Assembly (NCBI GenBank): GCA_000372225.1
Contig: AQTY01000018.1
Coordinates: 1-36,939 of the forward strand
Source: Candidatus Nitromaritima sp. SCGC AAA288-L16
GTDB lineage: Bacteria > Nitrospinota > Nitrospinia > Nitrospinales > VA-1
Length of the DNA: 36,939 bases
Direction: 5' to 3'
The notes under the pieces: generated by a model
The model's database searches: none
What the model was told of the DNA's origin: nothing
What the model saw: the letters and a program-made list of their open reading frames with translations, nothing else
Shown: positions 1 through 8,493 of the stretch, in pieces
Layout of the letters: each line of letters opens with the position of its first letter
Position numbering within the stretch: position 1 is the first letter of the stretch
Made by a program: the position numbers and the translations under genes

Positions 1-488
1 TGCTGAATAATATTAATTAGATCTATCCGGTCTTCATGAAATAATGGGTTGTACAGCTCGACTCGGAGCTCCTGTTTTTCAACAAAAACTCTGTATGACT
101 CCGATATATTTTCATAAATTGTAGTAAAAGACGGGAGTGTTGCAGCTGGGATATCATCCGCCGGAGCATTTTCAGCGTTCAACACGATATTATTGAGACG
201 ATACAAATTTTTTAAAATAGGTATCTTGTAAAACCCTGGAGGGAATTGCTCAAAAGCTGCATGAATAACATCTATCTCAATTGGCGACCAGTTTCGCCCC
301 ATATCAATTAAATTATAACCAAATGCACTTTTAAACTTAGATTTTTTTGCCACCACTTCCTCACCATAATTACCCTTATATTGGTAAAATGGACGTTTAG
401 AAGTATCGCTATCCTGCGCATAAAGATCCCCAAAACTAAAAATAAAAATAAATAAAAAAAAATAGAGAAATCTGTGAGTTAAAATCAT
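1..488 (-). CDS. Putative secreted protein, truncated by window edge
   Basis: An open frame runs leftward from an ATG at 488 (an in-frame ATG at 500 would add four residues) for 162 codons without a stop and leaves the window. The first residues form a typical Sec signal peptide: MILTHR, then a long Phe/Leu/Ile-rich core, then a likely cleavage site after LYAQ. The mature part is soluble-looking, with GYNLIDMGRNW and FEQFPPGFYKIP segments. I do not recognise the family. A faint resemblance of the FPPGFYKIP...LNNI stretch to secreted metallopeptidase pro-regions is not enough for a call, and no HExxH is present in the visible part. No strong Shine-Dalgarno is seen. It is transcribed divergently from the peroxiredoxin gene. 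The reading frame and the signal peptide are seen; export is inferred. Confidence 0.7.
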   Translation of the reverse strand, partial: MILTHRFLYFFLFIFIFSFGDLYAQDSDTSKRPFYQYKGNYGEEVVAKKSKFKSAFGYNLIDMGRNWSPIEIDVIHAAFEQFPPGFYKIPILKNLYRLNNIVLNAENAPADDIPAATLPSFTTIYENISESYRVFVEKQELRVELYNPLFHEDRIDLINIIQ

Positions 489-690
489 AAAAAAAGTCAT
501 TAATTTAAAGTAATTAGTAATTGAAGAATAGCAGATGTTCTTTTTGAATGCGACTAAACCAAAATTAATTCTTATTAATTCAATATGGTTAAGTATAAAA
601 AATAGTAAATGGGTGAAATAATGATACTTTTAAAGATAATCGTCATCGAATATACTTATCTAAACATTTAAATATCGAGGAGGTAGATTT

Positions 691-1164
691 ATGGCGCAGT
701 TGCCAGGAGTGAACGTAAAATTAATAAGACTTAACCCTGAATGGAGCGTAGAAAATGCGGCTTCAACACCTTTAGAACAAAACCTTTCTATAAATGATTT
801 TAATGGAAAACGACTCATCATCACCCTCCCCGGAGCCGGTGGTTTTTGTAATAAGGAGTTCGATCAAGTAAAAGAAAATATGGATAAATTTACAACTGCT
901 GGTGCTGAGGAAATAATTGTTGTCGTAGGAACCGATATTTTAAGTAACGCCGGTCGTGGCATTCCCAACCTCTTCCAGGATCCGGACCTAGAGTTTGCAA
1001 AGGCTAACAATCTGCATCTGGATGGAGTTCGCAGTCGATACTTAAACAGATCAGTAATCGCTGTAGACGCAGATGGCAATGAAGTGGCACGAGAAGATGC
1101 CGACCTTCTGGGGTGCCGTACGGTTGAGGCTTTGGTTGGCGTTGTTCAAAAAGCCTTTGGTTAG
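691..1164 (+). CDS. Peroxiredoxin-like (redoxin/Prx5-type) protein
   Basis: 157 residues, the usual size for a Prx5/redoxin-fold peroxidase that reduces hydroperoxides with a cysteine. The predicted peroxidatic Cys53 lies in LPGAGGFCNKEF after a beta strand (KRLIITL), the same place as the PGxxTPxC loop of Prx5. The loop is one residue shorter and lacks the conserved Thr, so peroxidase activity is uncertain. A second cysteine, Cys142 near the C-terminus (LLGCRTVEAL), could act as resolving cysteine. The strand IIVVVGTD and the following segments also fit the family. An excellent GAGGAGGT-like ribosome site sits just before the ATG. It is a single-gene unit ended by a strong hairpin at 1175-1229. 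No signal peptide, so cytoplasmic. Confidence 0.75.
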   Translation: MAQLPGVNVKLIRLNPEWSVENAASTPLEQNLSINDFNGKRLIITLPGAGGFCNKEFDQVKENMDKFTTAGAEEIIVVVGTDILSNAGRGIPNLFQDPDLEFAKANNLHLDGVRSRYLNRSVIAVDADGNEVAREDADLLGCRTVEALVGVVQKAFG

Positions 1165-1174
1165 CCTATGGGCC

Positions 1175-1229
1175 ATGATTTTAAAAAAATTCTCCCCACA
1201 ATTTTTAGGGGAGAGTTTTAAAAAATCAT
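1175..1229. terminator. Bidirectional intrinsic terminator
   Basis: TCTCCCC (1191-1197) pairs with GGGGAGA (1208-1214) across a 10-base loop, and the flanks ATGATTTT (1175-1182) and AAAATCAT (1222-1229) are also complementary. Runs of T and A on the two sides make it work in both directions. It lies between the convergent peroxiredoxin-like gene and the merR gene and probably ends both transcripts. Confidence 0.8.
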
Positions 1230-1274
1230 CTCATATTTTACCAATTAAAAAATCCAAACTTTTAGCCGCACTAT

Positions 1275-1631
1275 TCAATCTTCAGGAAGAAGTTCAAGAA
1301 TAGATTCAAGGTCAGAAATAATATCTCTTTTCTGTTCTAGAAAGAGCTCACGGTCAAAACCGAGGGACAATTGCGAATTTTTCTTCTTACTCTCTCTCAT
1401 TTTTTGCTTGGCTCCAGCAATCGTGTAACGTTCTAGATACAGCAGTCTCTGAATTTTAATGATCAGTTCGACATCCTTTTTTTCATAAAATCGTTGACCT
1501 GATTTGTTTTTTTTTGGTTGAAGTGCCTCAAACTCGTCTTCCCAGTATCGAAGAACGTGTTGTTCCACACCAGTTAGTTTTGCAACTTCGCCAATTTTAA
1601 AAAATAACTTATCCGGTATCTTTTGATTCAT
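1275..1631 (-). CDS. MerR-family transcriptional regulator
   Basis: 118 residues. The N-terminal 70 residues are a classical MerR winged helix: FKIGEVAKLTGVEQHVLRYWE is the helix-turn-helix and LQPKKNKSGQRFYEKKDVE the wing. A helical C-terminal tail (about 75-118) is likely the dimerisation coil. No cysteine cluster for metal binding is present, so it belongs with the short MerR proteins of unknown signal that follow ihfA in many Deltaproteobacteria-like genomes. Its ATG lies inside the 3' end of the upstream IHF gene (23-nt overlap), which points to one transcript and probably translational coupling. The target genes cannot be told from the sequence. Confidence 0.88.
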   Translation of the reverse strand: MNQKIPDKLFFKIGEVAKLTGVEQHVLRYWEDEFEALQPKKNKSGQRFYEKKDVELIIKIQRLLYLERYTIAGAKQKMRESKKKNSQLSLGFDRELFLEQKRDIISDLESILELLPED

Positions 1632-1944
1632 ACATCGACCGATTAGTAGTAATTAATAGCTGTCGACTTGGCTTAAAAGTTAGAACCCTTCTCGCTCGAA
1701 TAAAAACAGCCTCTCCACTCCTTGGATTTCTTGCATTTCTCGCTTTTTTTTCTCTCAAATGAAACCCTGCAAACCCAGAGATACGGACATCCTCCCCACT
1801 TTCAAGAGATATTTTAATTTCATTTAAAATAATTTCAACTGCATCAACAGCTTCCTGGCGAGTAAACCCTACTTTTTTATATACACACTCAACCAAATCT
1901 GCTTTAACAACAGTTCCATTTCGCTCTATATTTTTCAAAATCAA
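1609..1944 (-). CDS. ihfA: Integration host factor alpha / HU-family DNA-bending protein
   Basis: 111 residues, HU/IHF fold. After a 14-residue leader, VKADLVECVYKKVGFTRQEAV is the N-terminal helical pair. ISGFAGFHLREKKARNARNPRSGE is the beta arm with the intercalating proline (ARNP), followed by VFIRARRVLTFKPS. The family is known to bend DNA in recombination, replication and sigma-54 promoters. The marked start is a TTG with little Shine-Dalgarno, and a second in-frame TTG lies two codons downstream, so the N-terminus is unsure. The C-terminus carries about 14 extra residues compared with HU, caused by the overlap with merR. The ihfA-merR pair is a known conserved arrangement. Alpha versus HU is judged from the arm sequence and the neighbour. 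Confidence 0.85.
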   Translation of the reverse strand: MILKNIERNGTVVKADLVECVYKKVGFTRQEAVDAVEIILNEIKISLESGEDVRISGFAGFHLREKKARNARNPRSGEAVFIRARRVLTFKPSRQLLITTNRSMYESKDTG

Positions 1945-1982
1945 ACCATTCTAAATTATTCTCATTTCAATACACACAAATA

Positions 1983-4085
1983 TCAACCAATTTTCTTACC
2001 TGTTTTTTCCAAGTCTTTTTGGCTTTCTTCAATAATTTTTGCTTTTAAGTGATCTGGCACATTGTAATAATGATCAAACTCCATTGTAAACACGCCTTTA
2101 CCACTTGTCATCGAATTCAAATCGGCCGAGTAATTGAGTACCTCAGACATAGGAACTTCTGCGTGAATATTCTGGAGGTCATTATCCGCAACGATGCCTA
2201 GAACTTTTCCCCGCTTTGAGTTTAGGTCTCCCATAATATCGCCGACAAATTCACTAGGAACAGTAACGTCCATTATCATGATTGGTTCCAGAAGAGTCGG
2301 TCGACAGTCAGGCACCCCTTTTTTAAAACCTATTGATCCAGCAATTTTAAAAGCTATTTCCGATGAATCAACATCATGATAAGAGCCATCATACAAACGT
2401 ATTTTTATATCAACCATTGGATACCCAGCAAGGACACCTGCATCCATGGCCTCTTTTATACCTTTTTTAACAGCAGGAATATATGTCTTTGGAATAGCCC
2501 CGCCAACAATGTTATCTTCAAAAACGAAACCACCACCCTTTTCTAGCGGCGAAATTTCTATCCAAGTGTCACCAAATTGCCCACGCCCCCCACTTTGTTT
2601 TTTGTGCCTACCTTGTACTTTTGTTGTTCCTTGAATAGTTTCTCGATACGGTACTTTTGGGGTATTAACATCAACTTCTACACCAAACCGACGTTTCATT
2701 CGTTCCAAAGAAACATCAAGGTGCACCTGCCCCATCGCTGACACCAGAAGTTCATGGCTTTCGGCTTTACGTTCAACACCTAGCGTAGGATCCTCCTCAC
2801 AAAGTCGCTTTAAAGCATTACTGATTTTTTCCTCATCCGTTCTCGTTTTTGGAAGAAGAGCTTTAGTTAACACTGGTTTTGGAAAGGAAACCATGTCAAA
2901 TTGTATGGGATTATTCTCTGATGATAAAGAATCGCTTGTCGTTGTAACCTTTAGCTTAGCAACCGCACCAATATCTCCCGCGGAAATTTCAGTAACAGCG
3001 ATCTGTTTTTTACCTTGTAATAAATAAACCTGCCCCACACGTTCTACGATTTCCTGAGTCGCATTATAAACTGATGAATCAGCCTTAACTACTCCAGAAA
3101 AAACCCTAAAAAGAGTTAGTCTCCCTGCGTATGGATCAGCAATGGTCTTAAACACAAAAGCTGCTAGCGAAGATTTAGGATCAATATTACATAGTTTAAC
3201 CGAGCCGTCTTTTGGGTTTTTCCCTTTTACTGACCCTCTCTGATCTGGGGATGGCAAATAGTCTATGATCGAATCCATCAAAAGGTCAACGCTAATATTT
3301 TGAGTAGCCGACCCCAAAAAAACTGGTAATAACTTTCCCTCTTTTAATCCTCTTTTAAATCCATCATCAAACTCCTTCTTAGAAAGCTCTCCGTTTTCGA
3401 GATAGTTTTCGGTTAAATCATCATCTACCTCGGCAACCAACTCGGTAAGTTCCCCAAAAGAATAATTCACTTCTTCGGTCATCAAGTCAGGAATGGCATC
3501 AGTCTTATTTTTCCCTGACCCATCTTTTTGATACGAGTTAAATTTTTTTGATAAAACGTCTATCACGCCAGTAAATTTTTCTCCTGTGCCAACGGCAGTA
3601 TGAATACAAAATGGGTTTACTTTAAACTTTTTTTTAATTGATTCTAAAACTGATTTTATGTCGGCTTGTTCGTGATCGACTTTGTTAATGAAAATAATTT
3701 TGGGTATATCCAGTTCTGTAGCCCCGTTCCATACTTTTTCCGTGTAAAACTGTATACCGTCTACAGCGCTTATCACTATCACAACACCATCGATAACCCT
3801 AAGGCTTGCTGGCGTATCGGCCACAAAATTGCTGTCTCCCGGGGTGTCGATCAGATTGACCTTACTTTTTTTCCACTCGTAGAAAGCAATGGAAGCACTA
3901 ACTGAATGCCCACGATCCACTTCGTCAGGATCGTAATCCATTAGTGAAGAAGTATCACCAACTTTTCCTAAGCGATCATTCACTCCCGACAGAAAGAGCA
4001 TTGCTTCCGCAACAGAAGTTTTTCCTGCACCACCGTGCCCGACTACACCAACATTTCTTATATCTTGGAGAATATACTGTTTCAT
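1983..4085 (-). CDS. Elongation factor G-like translational GTPase, EF-G2 type
   Basis: 700 residues from the ATG at 4085; an upstream in-frame ATG at 4130 would add 15 residues that are not EF-G-like. The G domain has GHGGAGKTS (about 17-25) in place of the GHIDAGKTT of canonical EF-G, then IDTPGD and INKVD. Domain II (about 300-390), domain III, domain IV with HKKQSGGRGQFGD and domain V with EPIMIMDVTVPSEFVGDIMGDLNSKRG-type sequence follow in order. The Gly-Gly P-loop marks the EF-G2 paralogue found in many bacteria besides fusA. Its role in the cell is poorly defined: proposed translocation or recycling back-up. It stands alone, not in a str operon with rpsL, rpsG and tuf, which also argues against the main fusA. 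Confidence 0.9.
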   Translation of the reverse strand: MKQYILQDIRNVGVVGHGGAGKTSVAEAMLFLSGVNDRLGKVGDTSSLMDYDPDEVDRGHSVSASIAFYEWKKSKVNLIDTPGDSNFVADTPASLRVIDGVVIVISAVDGIQFYTEKVWNGATELDIPKIIFINKVDHEQADIKSVLESIKKKFKVNPFCIHTAVGTGEKFTGVIDVLSKKFNSYQKDGSGKNKTDAIPDLMTEEVNYSFGELTELVAEVDDDLTENYLENGELSKKEFDDGFKRGLKEGKLLPVFLGSATQNISVDLLMDSIIDYLPSPDQRGSVKGKNPKDGSVKLCNIDPKSSLAAFVFKTIADPYAGRLTLFRVFSGVVKADSSVYNATQEIVERVGQVYLLQGKKQIAVTEISAGDIGAVAKLKVTTTSDSLSSENNPIQFDMVSFPKPVLTKALLPKTRTDEEKISNALKRLCEEDPTLGVERKAESHELLVSAMGQVHLDVSLERMKRRFGVEVDVNTPKVPYRETIQGTTKVQGRHKKQSGGRGQFGDTWIEISPLEKGGGFVFEDNIVGGAIPKTYIPAVKKGIKEAMDAGVLAGYPMVDIKIRLYDGSYHDVDSSEIAFKIAGSIGFKKGVPDCRPTLLEPIMIMDVTVPSEFVGDIMGDLNSKRGKVLGIVADNDLQNIHAEVPMSEVLNYSADLNSMTSGKGVFTMEFDHYYNVPDHLKAKIIEESQKDLEKTGKKIG

Positions 4086-4454
4086 CGCAGGCCCCCAAAA
4101 ATTGATTAAGAGGATACAATTATAAACCAATAACTGAAGCCTAACCCTAAACGTATCAAATCCACATTAATCTAATAAGTGGGAACATTATAAATCAATC
4201 ACGTTTCAGTCTGCTTAATACTATTGGAAAATAACCGTTTCTCATACCTTATTTTATCTGAATCCAAAATCTAATTATAAGGGGCATTGCAGAAAAGAGG
4301 TAACTTGTTGATGTGGAAAGGGGTTGTAATTCTATATTTAGGTACTTAATTTTATCTTATTTTTTTATTACCGTGAGAAATTCATAAAAATCATGCGAAG
4401 GATAGTAAAGCGCTATGAGTCTTACCTTCCATAACACTGTAAACTCTTTTTACT
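4086..4454. other. Intergenic region between der and the EF-G2 gene
   Basis: 369 bases with no supportable gene in either direction. On the minus strand it should hold the 3' untranslated end of the der transcript and the promoter of the EF-G2 gene (see 4187-4192). An imperfect stem, GAAGG with CCTTC around 4397-4430, is too weak to call as a terminator. Confidence 0.6.
4187..4192 (-). promoter_or_regulatory. Candidate -10 element upstream of the EF-G2 gene
   Basis: The minus strand reads a perfect TATAAT here, about 100 bases before the EF-G2 start codon. No good -35 hexamer is present at 16-18 bases, so this is a weak call resting on position and the -10 match alone. Confidence 0.35.
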
Positions 4455-5777
4455 TCATTTTTTTTTCTTTCCTGAAAAAAATAATCTAACCGGTGTTCCG
4501 GAAAGCCCAAAAGTTTTTCTTAGGCTATTGGTCAAATATCTCTTATAAGAAAAATGTATTCCTTCTGGGTAGTTAACAAAACACTTTAAAGTAGGCGGCC
4601 GACTCTTGATTTGAGTTATATATTGGATTTTTACAAATTTACCCCGGTAACTTGGTATTGGGTTTTTCTCTATGGCTTTTTCGATACAATCATTTAGTTT
4701 CCCCGTTGACAAATTCTTCTTATACTCTTCAAAAACCAACTCTACCTGAGGAAATAACTTTTCCACGCCATATCCCGATAATGCGGACAAAATAACGACT
4801 GGAGCGAAATCCAGGAATTTACATTTTTCCCTTATCTGCTCTTCAATAGAATTTTTTGTCGCGCCAAGCGGCCTTGCCAAATCCCATTTATTTACAACAA
4901 AGAGGCATCCCCTCCCTCTATCAAAAGCGTAACCCGCAATAGTCGCATCCTGATCGGTAATGCCTTCTGACACATCAACAAGAATCACTGCTATGTCACA
5001 GCGGTCCATAGCTTTTAAGGCCATTATTACGCTAAATTTATCTAATACCTGCTGAGTTCTCCCCTTTCTCTTGATTCCCGCTGTATCAACAAGTAAAAAG
5101 TTTTTATCTCCCTGCTTGAGCATCGTATCTATGGCATCTCGAGTTGTACCTGGAGTATCTGAGACAATGCATCGAGACGAATCCAACAATCTGTTGACTA
5201 ATGATGATTTGCCAACATTCGGGCGTCCTACAATAGCAAGGCGAACAGTATTTTCTGAGAGGATGGTTTCTTTTACCTCTGGTAGTACAGCCACCAACTT
5301 ATCAAGCATGTCTGCAACACCATATCCATGCTCTGCTGAAACTGGATAAATGGCATCCATACCCATCGCAGAGAAATCAGTAAGTTCTTGCTCGTGCCTA
5401 ACCTCGTCAACCTTGTTAACAATAAAAAAAAATGGTTTCCCGGATTTTCTTAACCGGTCAACCACTTTTCTATCTTCAGGGGTAAGCCCTAAGTTCTTAT
5501 CAGCAACGAAGAGCAAAACATCCGCTTCATCTTGGGCTAGTAGGGCCTGTTCAACAACCTGGTTCTCTATATCGTTTACCCCATCAACATCTACTCCTCC
5601 TGTATCGACTACGGCAAAAGAATGCCCCAACCAATCAGATTGACCGTATATACGATCGCGAGTTACTCCCGGGGTGTTATTGACGATTGCCTTACGTTTC
5701 TGGACAAGTCGGTTAAATAATGTAGATTTCCCGACATTAGCTCGGCCGATAATAGCAACGAGGGGTAATGCAGACAT
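4455..5777 (-). CDS. der: Ribosome-associated GTPase Der (EngA)
   Basis: 440 residues with two tandem Era-like G domains, the hallmark of Der. In the first, GRANVGKS (about 11-18), DTGGVD and NKVDE; in the second, GRPNVGKS (about 184-191), DTAGIKRKGR and NKWDLA. A C-terminal KH-like domain ends in a basic tail (FSGKKKK). Der is essential for 50S subunit maturation. A TTG three codons upstream is also in frame, but the ATG at 5777 is preferred because GAGAGA lies about 10 bases ahead of it, while it would abut the TTG. The gene follows the amidase stop by about 14 bases and looks co-transcribed with it. Confidence 0.97.
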   Translation of the reverse strand: MSALPLVAIIGRANVGKSTLFNRLVQKRKAIVNNTPGVTRDRIYGQSDWLGHSFAVVDTGGVDVDGVNDIENQVVEQALLAQDEADVLLFVADKNLGLTPEDRKVVDRLRKSGKPFFFIVNKVDEVRHEQELTDFSAMGMDAIYPVSAEHGYGVADMLDKLVAVLPEVKETILSENTVRLAIVGRPNVGKSSLVNRLLDSSRCIVSDTPGTTRDAIDTMLKQGDKNFLLVDTAGIKRKGRTQQVLDKFSVIMALKAMDRCDIAVILVDVSEGITDQDATIAGYAFDRGRGCLFVVNKWDLARPLGATKNSIEEQIREKCKFLDFAPVVILSALSGYGVEKLFPQVELVFEEYKKNLSTGKLNDCIEKAIEKNPIPSYRGKFVKIQYITQIKSRPPTLKCFVNYPEGIHFSYKRYLTNSLRKTFGLSGTPVRLFFSGKKKK

Positions 5778-5791
5778 GGTTTTCAATCTCT

Positions 5792-7573
5792 CTAGATCAT
5801 CGGATCAAAATCCTGAACGAACTTAGCGATCCCTTTTGCAATCGAGGAAGCAATCCTGTCTAAGTAAGAACCTTGTTTTAAGCGACTCTCTTCTCTTAGA
5901 TTCGTAACAAACCCAACTTCAACAAGAATGCTTGCCATATTCGTATCATGTAATACGAAAAAGGGACCTTCCTTTACCCCTAAATTTTTGATACCAGAAT
6001 ATTTTTGTCTCATAGACTGATACAATTGGCTTTGAATACTACTGGCCAACCGAGAGGATTTGTTGATTTTTGTGGTGCTTATCATACTTGCTAAAATTTC
6101 TTGTGTCCGGTCATCTTTCACCGATTTGACAAGTTTTCCGTTTTCACGAGCAGCTGTCGCTTTTGCCTCTTCATTATGACCAGAGCCAAGATAATAAGTT
6201 TCGATACCATGGGCTCCTCGCCTAGATGCTGCATTCGCATGTACTGAAATAAAGACATCCGCATTATTGTCATTGGCAATTTTTCCACGCCCCGGAAGCG
6301 GAATAAAGATATCATTCTTTCTGGTAAGAATAACACGGTAATTGTAACGAGACTTCAAAATATCTTTCAAACGTAAAGCAATAGCAAGGTTTACATCCTT
6401 CTCTCGCAGGCCTCGATGTCCCTTCGCTCCCAAATCTTTGCCTCCGTGACCGGCATCAATTACAATTAAGGTTGCTTTTTTATTACCCAATAGAAAAGAG
6501 CCGTTTTTGGATACCTTGACAGCAACCTTTCTACGCTCTTTGTTAGATTTATTTTTTTTAGCGGGGGCAATATTTTTCGATTTCACAAAAACCTTCGGTT
6601 TCGAAACCACCTTCATTTTTGGAAGTTTTTCATCACTTAACTCTATGAGCAACTTAGACCCTTCAGGCCAAACACCTATTTTAAGGTTGTTTGATTCGTT
6701 CAAGTCAAATACCAAGCGCGTATTTTTTTTATCCAACTGACTCAACCGCAAACCCTTCAAAAAGCGACTTCCAATTTTTATATTCTTGGTCACATTCTCA
6801 GCCAATTGTGTATCATTAAAGTTTATATATACCCTCTCTGGTTCAGACAAACGACCTTGAGAAAAAGTAACTGCTTCATTTGTATGCACCTCAACTCGAA
6901 CAGAGTCTGACCCAACCGTGTAAATAATTTTCTCTAGAATCAATTTTTTGCCAATGGCTAAGCTAGAATTTTTGTTCAGGCGAGATATATTTTTTTTTGT
7001 TTTTTTGGAAAATACTTTTTTAGCTACGTAACTTGTCGACACAAAGGATTTAACATGCGGTATTCTAGACCTTGCTTTTGCAACAACGTCCCCTTGGGGA
7101 AGCATTGTCAAAATCTTCTCAAAGGAATTCAGGGCAGCGTCATATTCTCCTCGATTGAAAAATATTTCTCCTTGGCGGTAAAGAGCATCATCTGTCAAGC
7201 GACCTGGTTTAAATTCTTTTACTGTTTTTTTATAAGCTTCCAAGGCTTCATTAAGGTCCTTATCCCGTCTAGAAATAGCATAGAGTTGCTCGTATAAGTC
7301 CCCGGTTGTAAATATAGCTTTGTATGCTTCGTTACTTGGAAAATATTTTTTATAAACCAACCCAAATTTTTGAATGATCGAAATCCATTGATCCCGCCTA
7401 TGCATCCCCTTCTTTGATTGAAAAAATCTATGATAGGATGAACGTGCTTTTTCATAATCAATTGATGCAGGTGAAGAAGCGGCAAATACTATTTGCCCTG
7501 AAACAAAGGAAGCTAACACAGAAAACAACAAAAAAAGATTGACTAAAATAAACTTCTGTAAAAAAATTCGCAT
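5792..7573 (-). CDS. N-acetylmuramoyl-L-alanine amidase (Amidase_3) with TPR and AMIN domains
   Basis: 593 residues from the ATG at 7573; an ATG at 7627 adds 18 residues in front of what is otherwise a clean Sec signal peptide, so the shorter start is preferred. Order: signal peptide (about 1-32), helical TPR-like repeats (about 38-170, with DALYRQGEIFFNRGEYDAAL), an AMIN domain (about 210-315), a Lys-rich linker, then the Amidase_3 catalytic domain (about 365-590). Zinc ligands and catalytic residues are visible: DAGHGG (His376), Glu391 in LREKDV, SVHANA (His445) and VEVGFVTN (Glu552). It cuts the amide bond between MurNAc and the stem peptide in the periplasm, acting in daughter-cell separation or wall remodelling. 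The TPR front is unusual compared with AmiC and may bind a partner. Confidence 0.93.
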   Translation of the reverse strand: MRIFLQKFILVNLFLLFSVLASFVSGQIVFAASSPASIDYEKARSSYHRFFQSKKGMHRRDQWISIIQKFGLVYKKYFPSNEAYKAIFTTGDLYEQLYAISRRDKDLNEALEAYKKTVKEFKPGRLTDDALYRQGEIFFNRGEYDAALNSFEKILTMLPQGDVVAKARSRIPHVKSFVSTSYVAKKVFSKKTKKNISRLNKNSSLAIGKKLILEKIIYTVGSDSVRVEVHTNEAVTFSQGRLSEPERVYINFNDTQLAENVTKNIKIGSRFLKGLRLSQLDKKNTRLVFDLNESNNLKIGVWPEGSKLLIELSDEKLPKMKVVSKPKVFVKSKNIAPAKKNKSNKERRKVAVKVSKNGSFLLGNKKATLIVIDAGHGGKDLGAKGHRGLREKDVNLAIALRLKDILKSRYNYRVILTRKNDIFIPLPGRGKIANDNNADVFISVHANAASRRGAHGIETYYLGSGHNEEAKATAARENGKLVKSVKDDRTQEILASMISTTKINKSSRLASSIQSQLYQSMRQKYSGIKNLGVKEGPFFVLHDTNMASILVEVGFVTNLREESRLKQGSYLDRIASSIAKGIAKFVQDFDPMI

Positions 7574-7734
7574 AAAATACCCAAGAACTTTTAAAACACC
7601 GGACTCCAAATAATACAAACCTAGCATCGTCCGGCAAAAGCGCCCTTCCCTAACTATTTAATTTTATTGACATTTTAAATGCTATCATTTTTAAGAAAGC
7701 TGGTCAACAACCTTAATATTTGATTTTATTGGAG

Positions 7735-8463
7735 TTACACGCCATTTTTCAAGCGATCTGCTAGGCTAGAAGGAAGTCCACAAGCCCTTATTTTTTGCTG
7801 AGTTGAGAGCAAGTCATAGGAAAATCGGCAAAACTCCACGATGTGACTCACCGAATCATAGAAAACAAATACAGGGTCCGGATTCCCATCCCTTGGTTGC
7901 CCAAGACTACCAACGTTAATTATATGACGCGAGTCAGGATCAAGCTCCAGTTTGGAAGTATCATGTGAATACACCTTATTGTTTTTTTTCTTTTCAAAAA
8001 TACCTGGTAGATGCGAATGCCCTATAAAACAAATAGCCTGCTCAAAATAATAAAAATTTTTTTCTGCAATTTTTATTGTAGAAACGTAATGCCATTTCTT
8101 TGGCTCAAAAGGAGACGAGTGAACCCAATAAATACCATACTCCTCTTTTTCAATTGGCAAGGTATCTAAAAAATTCTTATTGCTTTGAGTCAGGTTTCTC
8201 CGTGTCCAAGCGCATGCTTGATAGGCAGCGGGATTTAAGTAGCTAGCATCAGTTTGATTTAAAACACAGTAGTCGTGATTACCAGCTAAAGCAAAGTCGG
8301 TCTCATCACGAATCCATTCAGCAACAGGGTTGGGGTCGGCATTGTACCCTACTATGTCACCAAGACAGACCTTCTTGTCATGAAGAACAGATTCGGCGAC
8401 ACGACAAAAAGACTTTAGCGCCTCGAGGTTACTATGAACATCGGAGAAAATTATAAATCTCAC
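7735..8463 (-). CDS. Calcineurin-like metallophosphoesterase (YfcE/MJ0936-like)
   Basis: 242 residues with the complete two-metal motif set: SDVHSN (Asp8, His10), GDIVGY (Asp36), GNHD (Asn62, His63), a WVHSSP histidine and GHSH near residue 149. The family hydrolyses phosphodiesters or phosphomonoesters with Mn or Fe; the natural substrate is unknown for this subgroup. Cytoplasmic, no signal peptide. It lies 30 bases after nusB on the same strand, and its Shine-Dalgarno AGGAG is next to a GC-rich hairpin at 8469-8485. The amidase begins about 160 bases downstream. Confidence 0.9.
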   Translation of the reverse strand: MRFIIFSDVHSNLEALKSFCRVAESVLHDKKVCLGDIVGYNADPNPVAEWIRDETDFALAGNHDYCVLNQTDASYLNPAAYQACAWTRRNLTQSNKNFLDTLPIEKEEYGIYWVHSSPFEPKKWHYVSTIKIAEKNFYYFEQAICFIGHSHLPGIFEKKKNNKVYSHDTSKLELDPDSRHIINVGSLGQPRDGNPDPVFVFYDSVSHIVEFCRFSYDLLSTQQKIRACGLPSSLADRLKNGV

Positions 8464-8468
8464 TATCT

Positions 8469-8485
8469 CCTGCCGGGTAGGCGGG
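8469..8485 (-). promoter_or_regulatory. Hairpin overlapping the metallophosphoesterase ribosome site
   Basis: On the minus strand CCCGCC, a five-base loop TACCC, then GGCAGG form a six-pair stem (one G-U). The last bases of the 3' arm are part of the AGGAG ribosome site that precedes the ATG at 8463, so folding would mask it. This may damp translation; no ligand or protein is implied by the sequence. Confidence 0.35.
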
Positions 8486-8493
8486 ATAAGGCC

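Noticed and set aside
5742..5752. GCCGATAA, a sigma-28 -10 match on the plus strand
   Set aside because: It lies antisense within der with no -35 TAAA at the right distance and no gene downstream.
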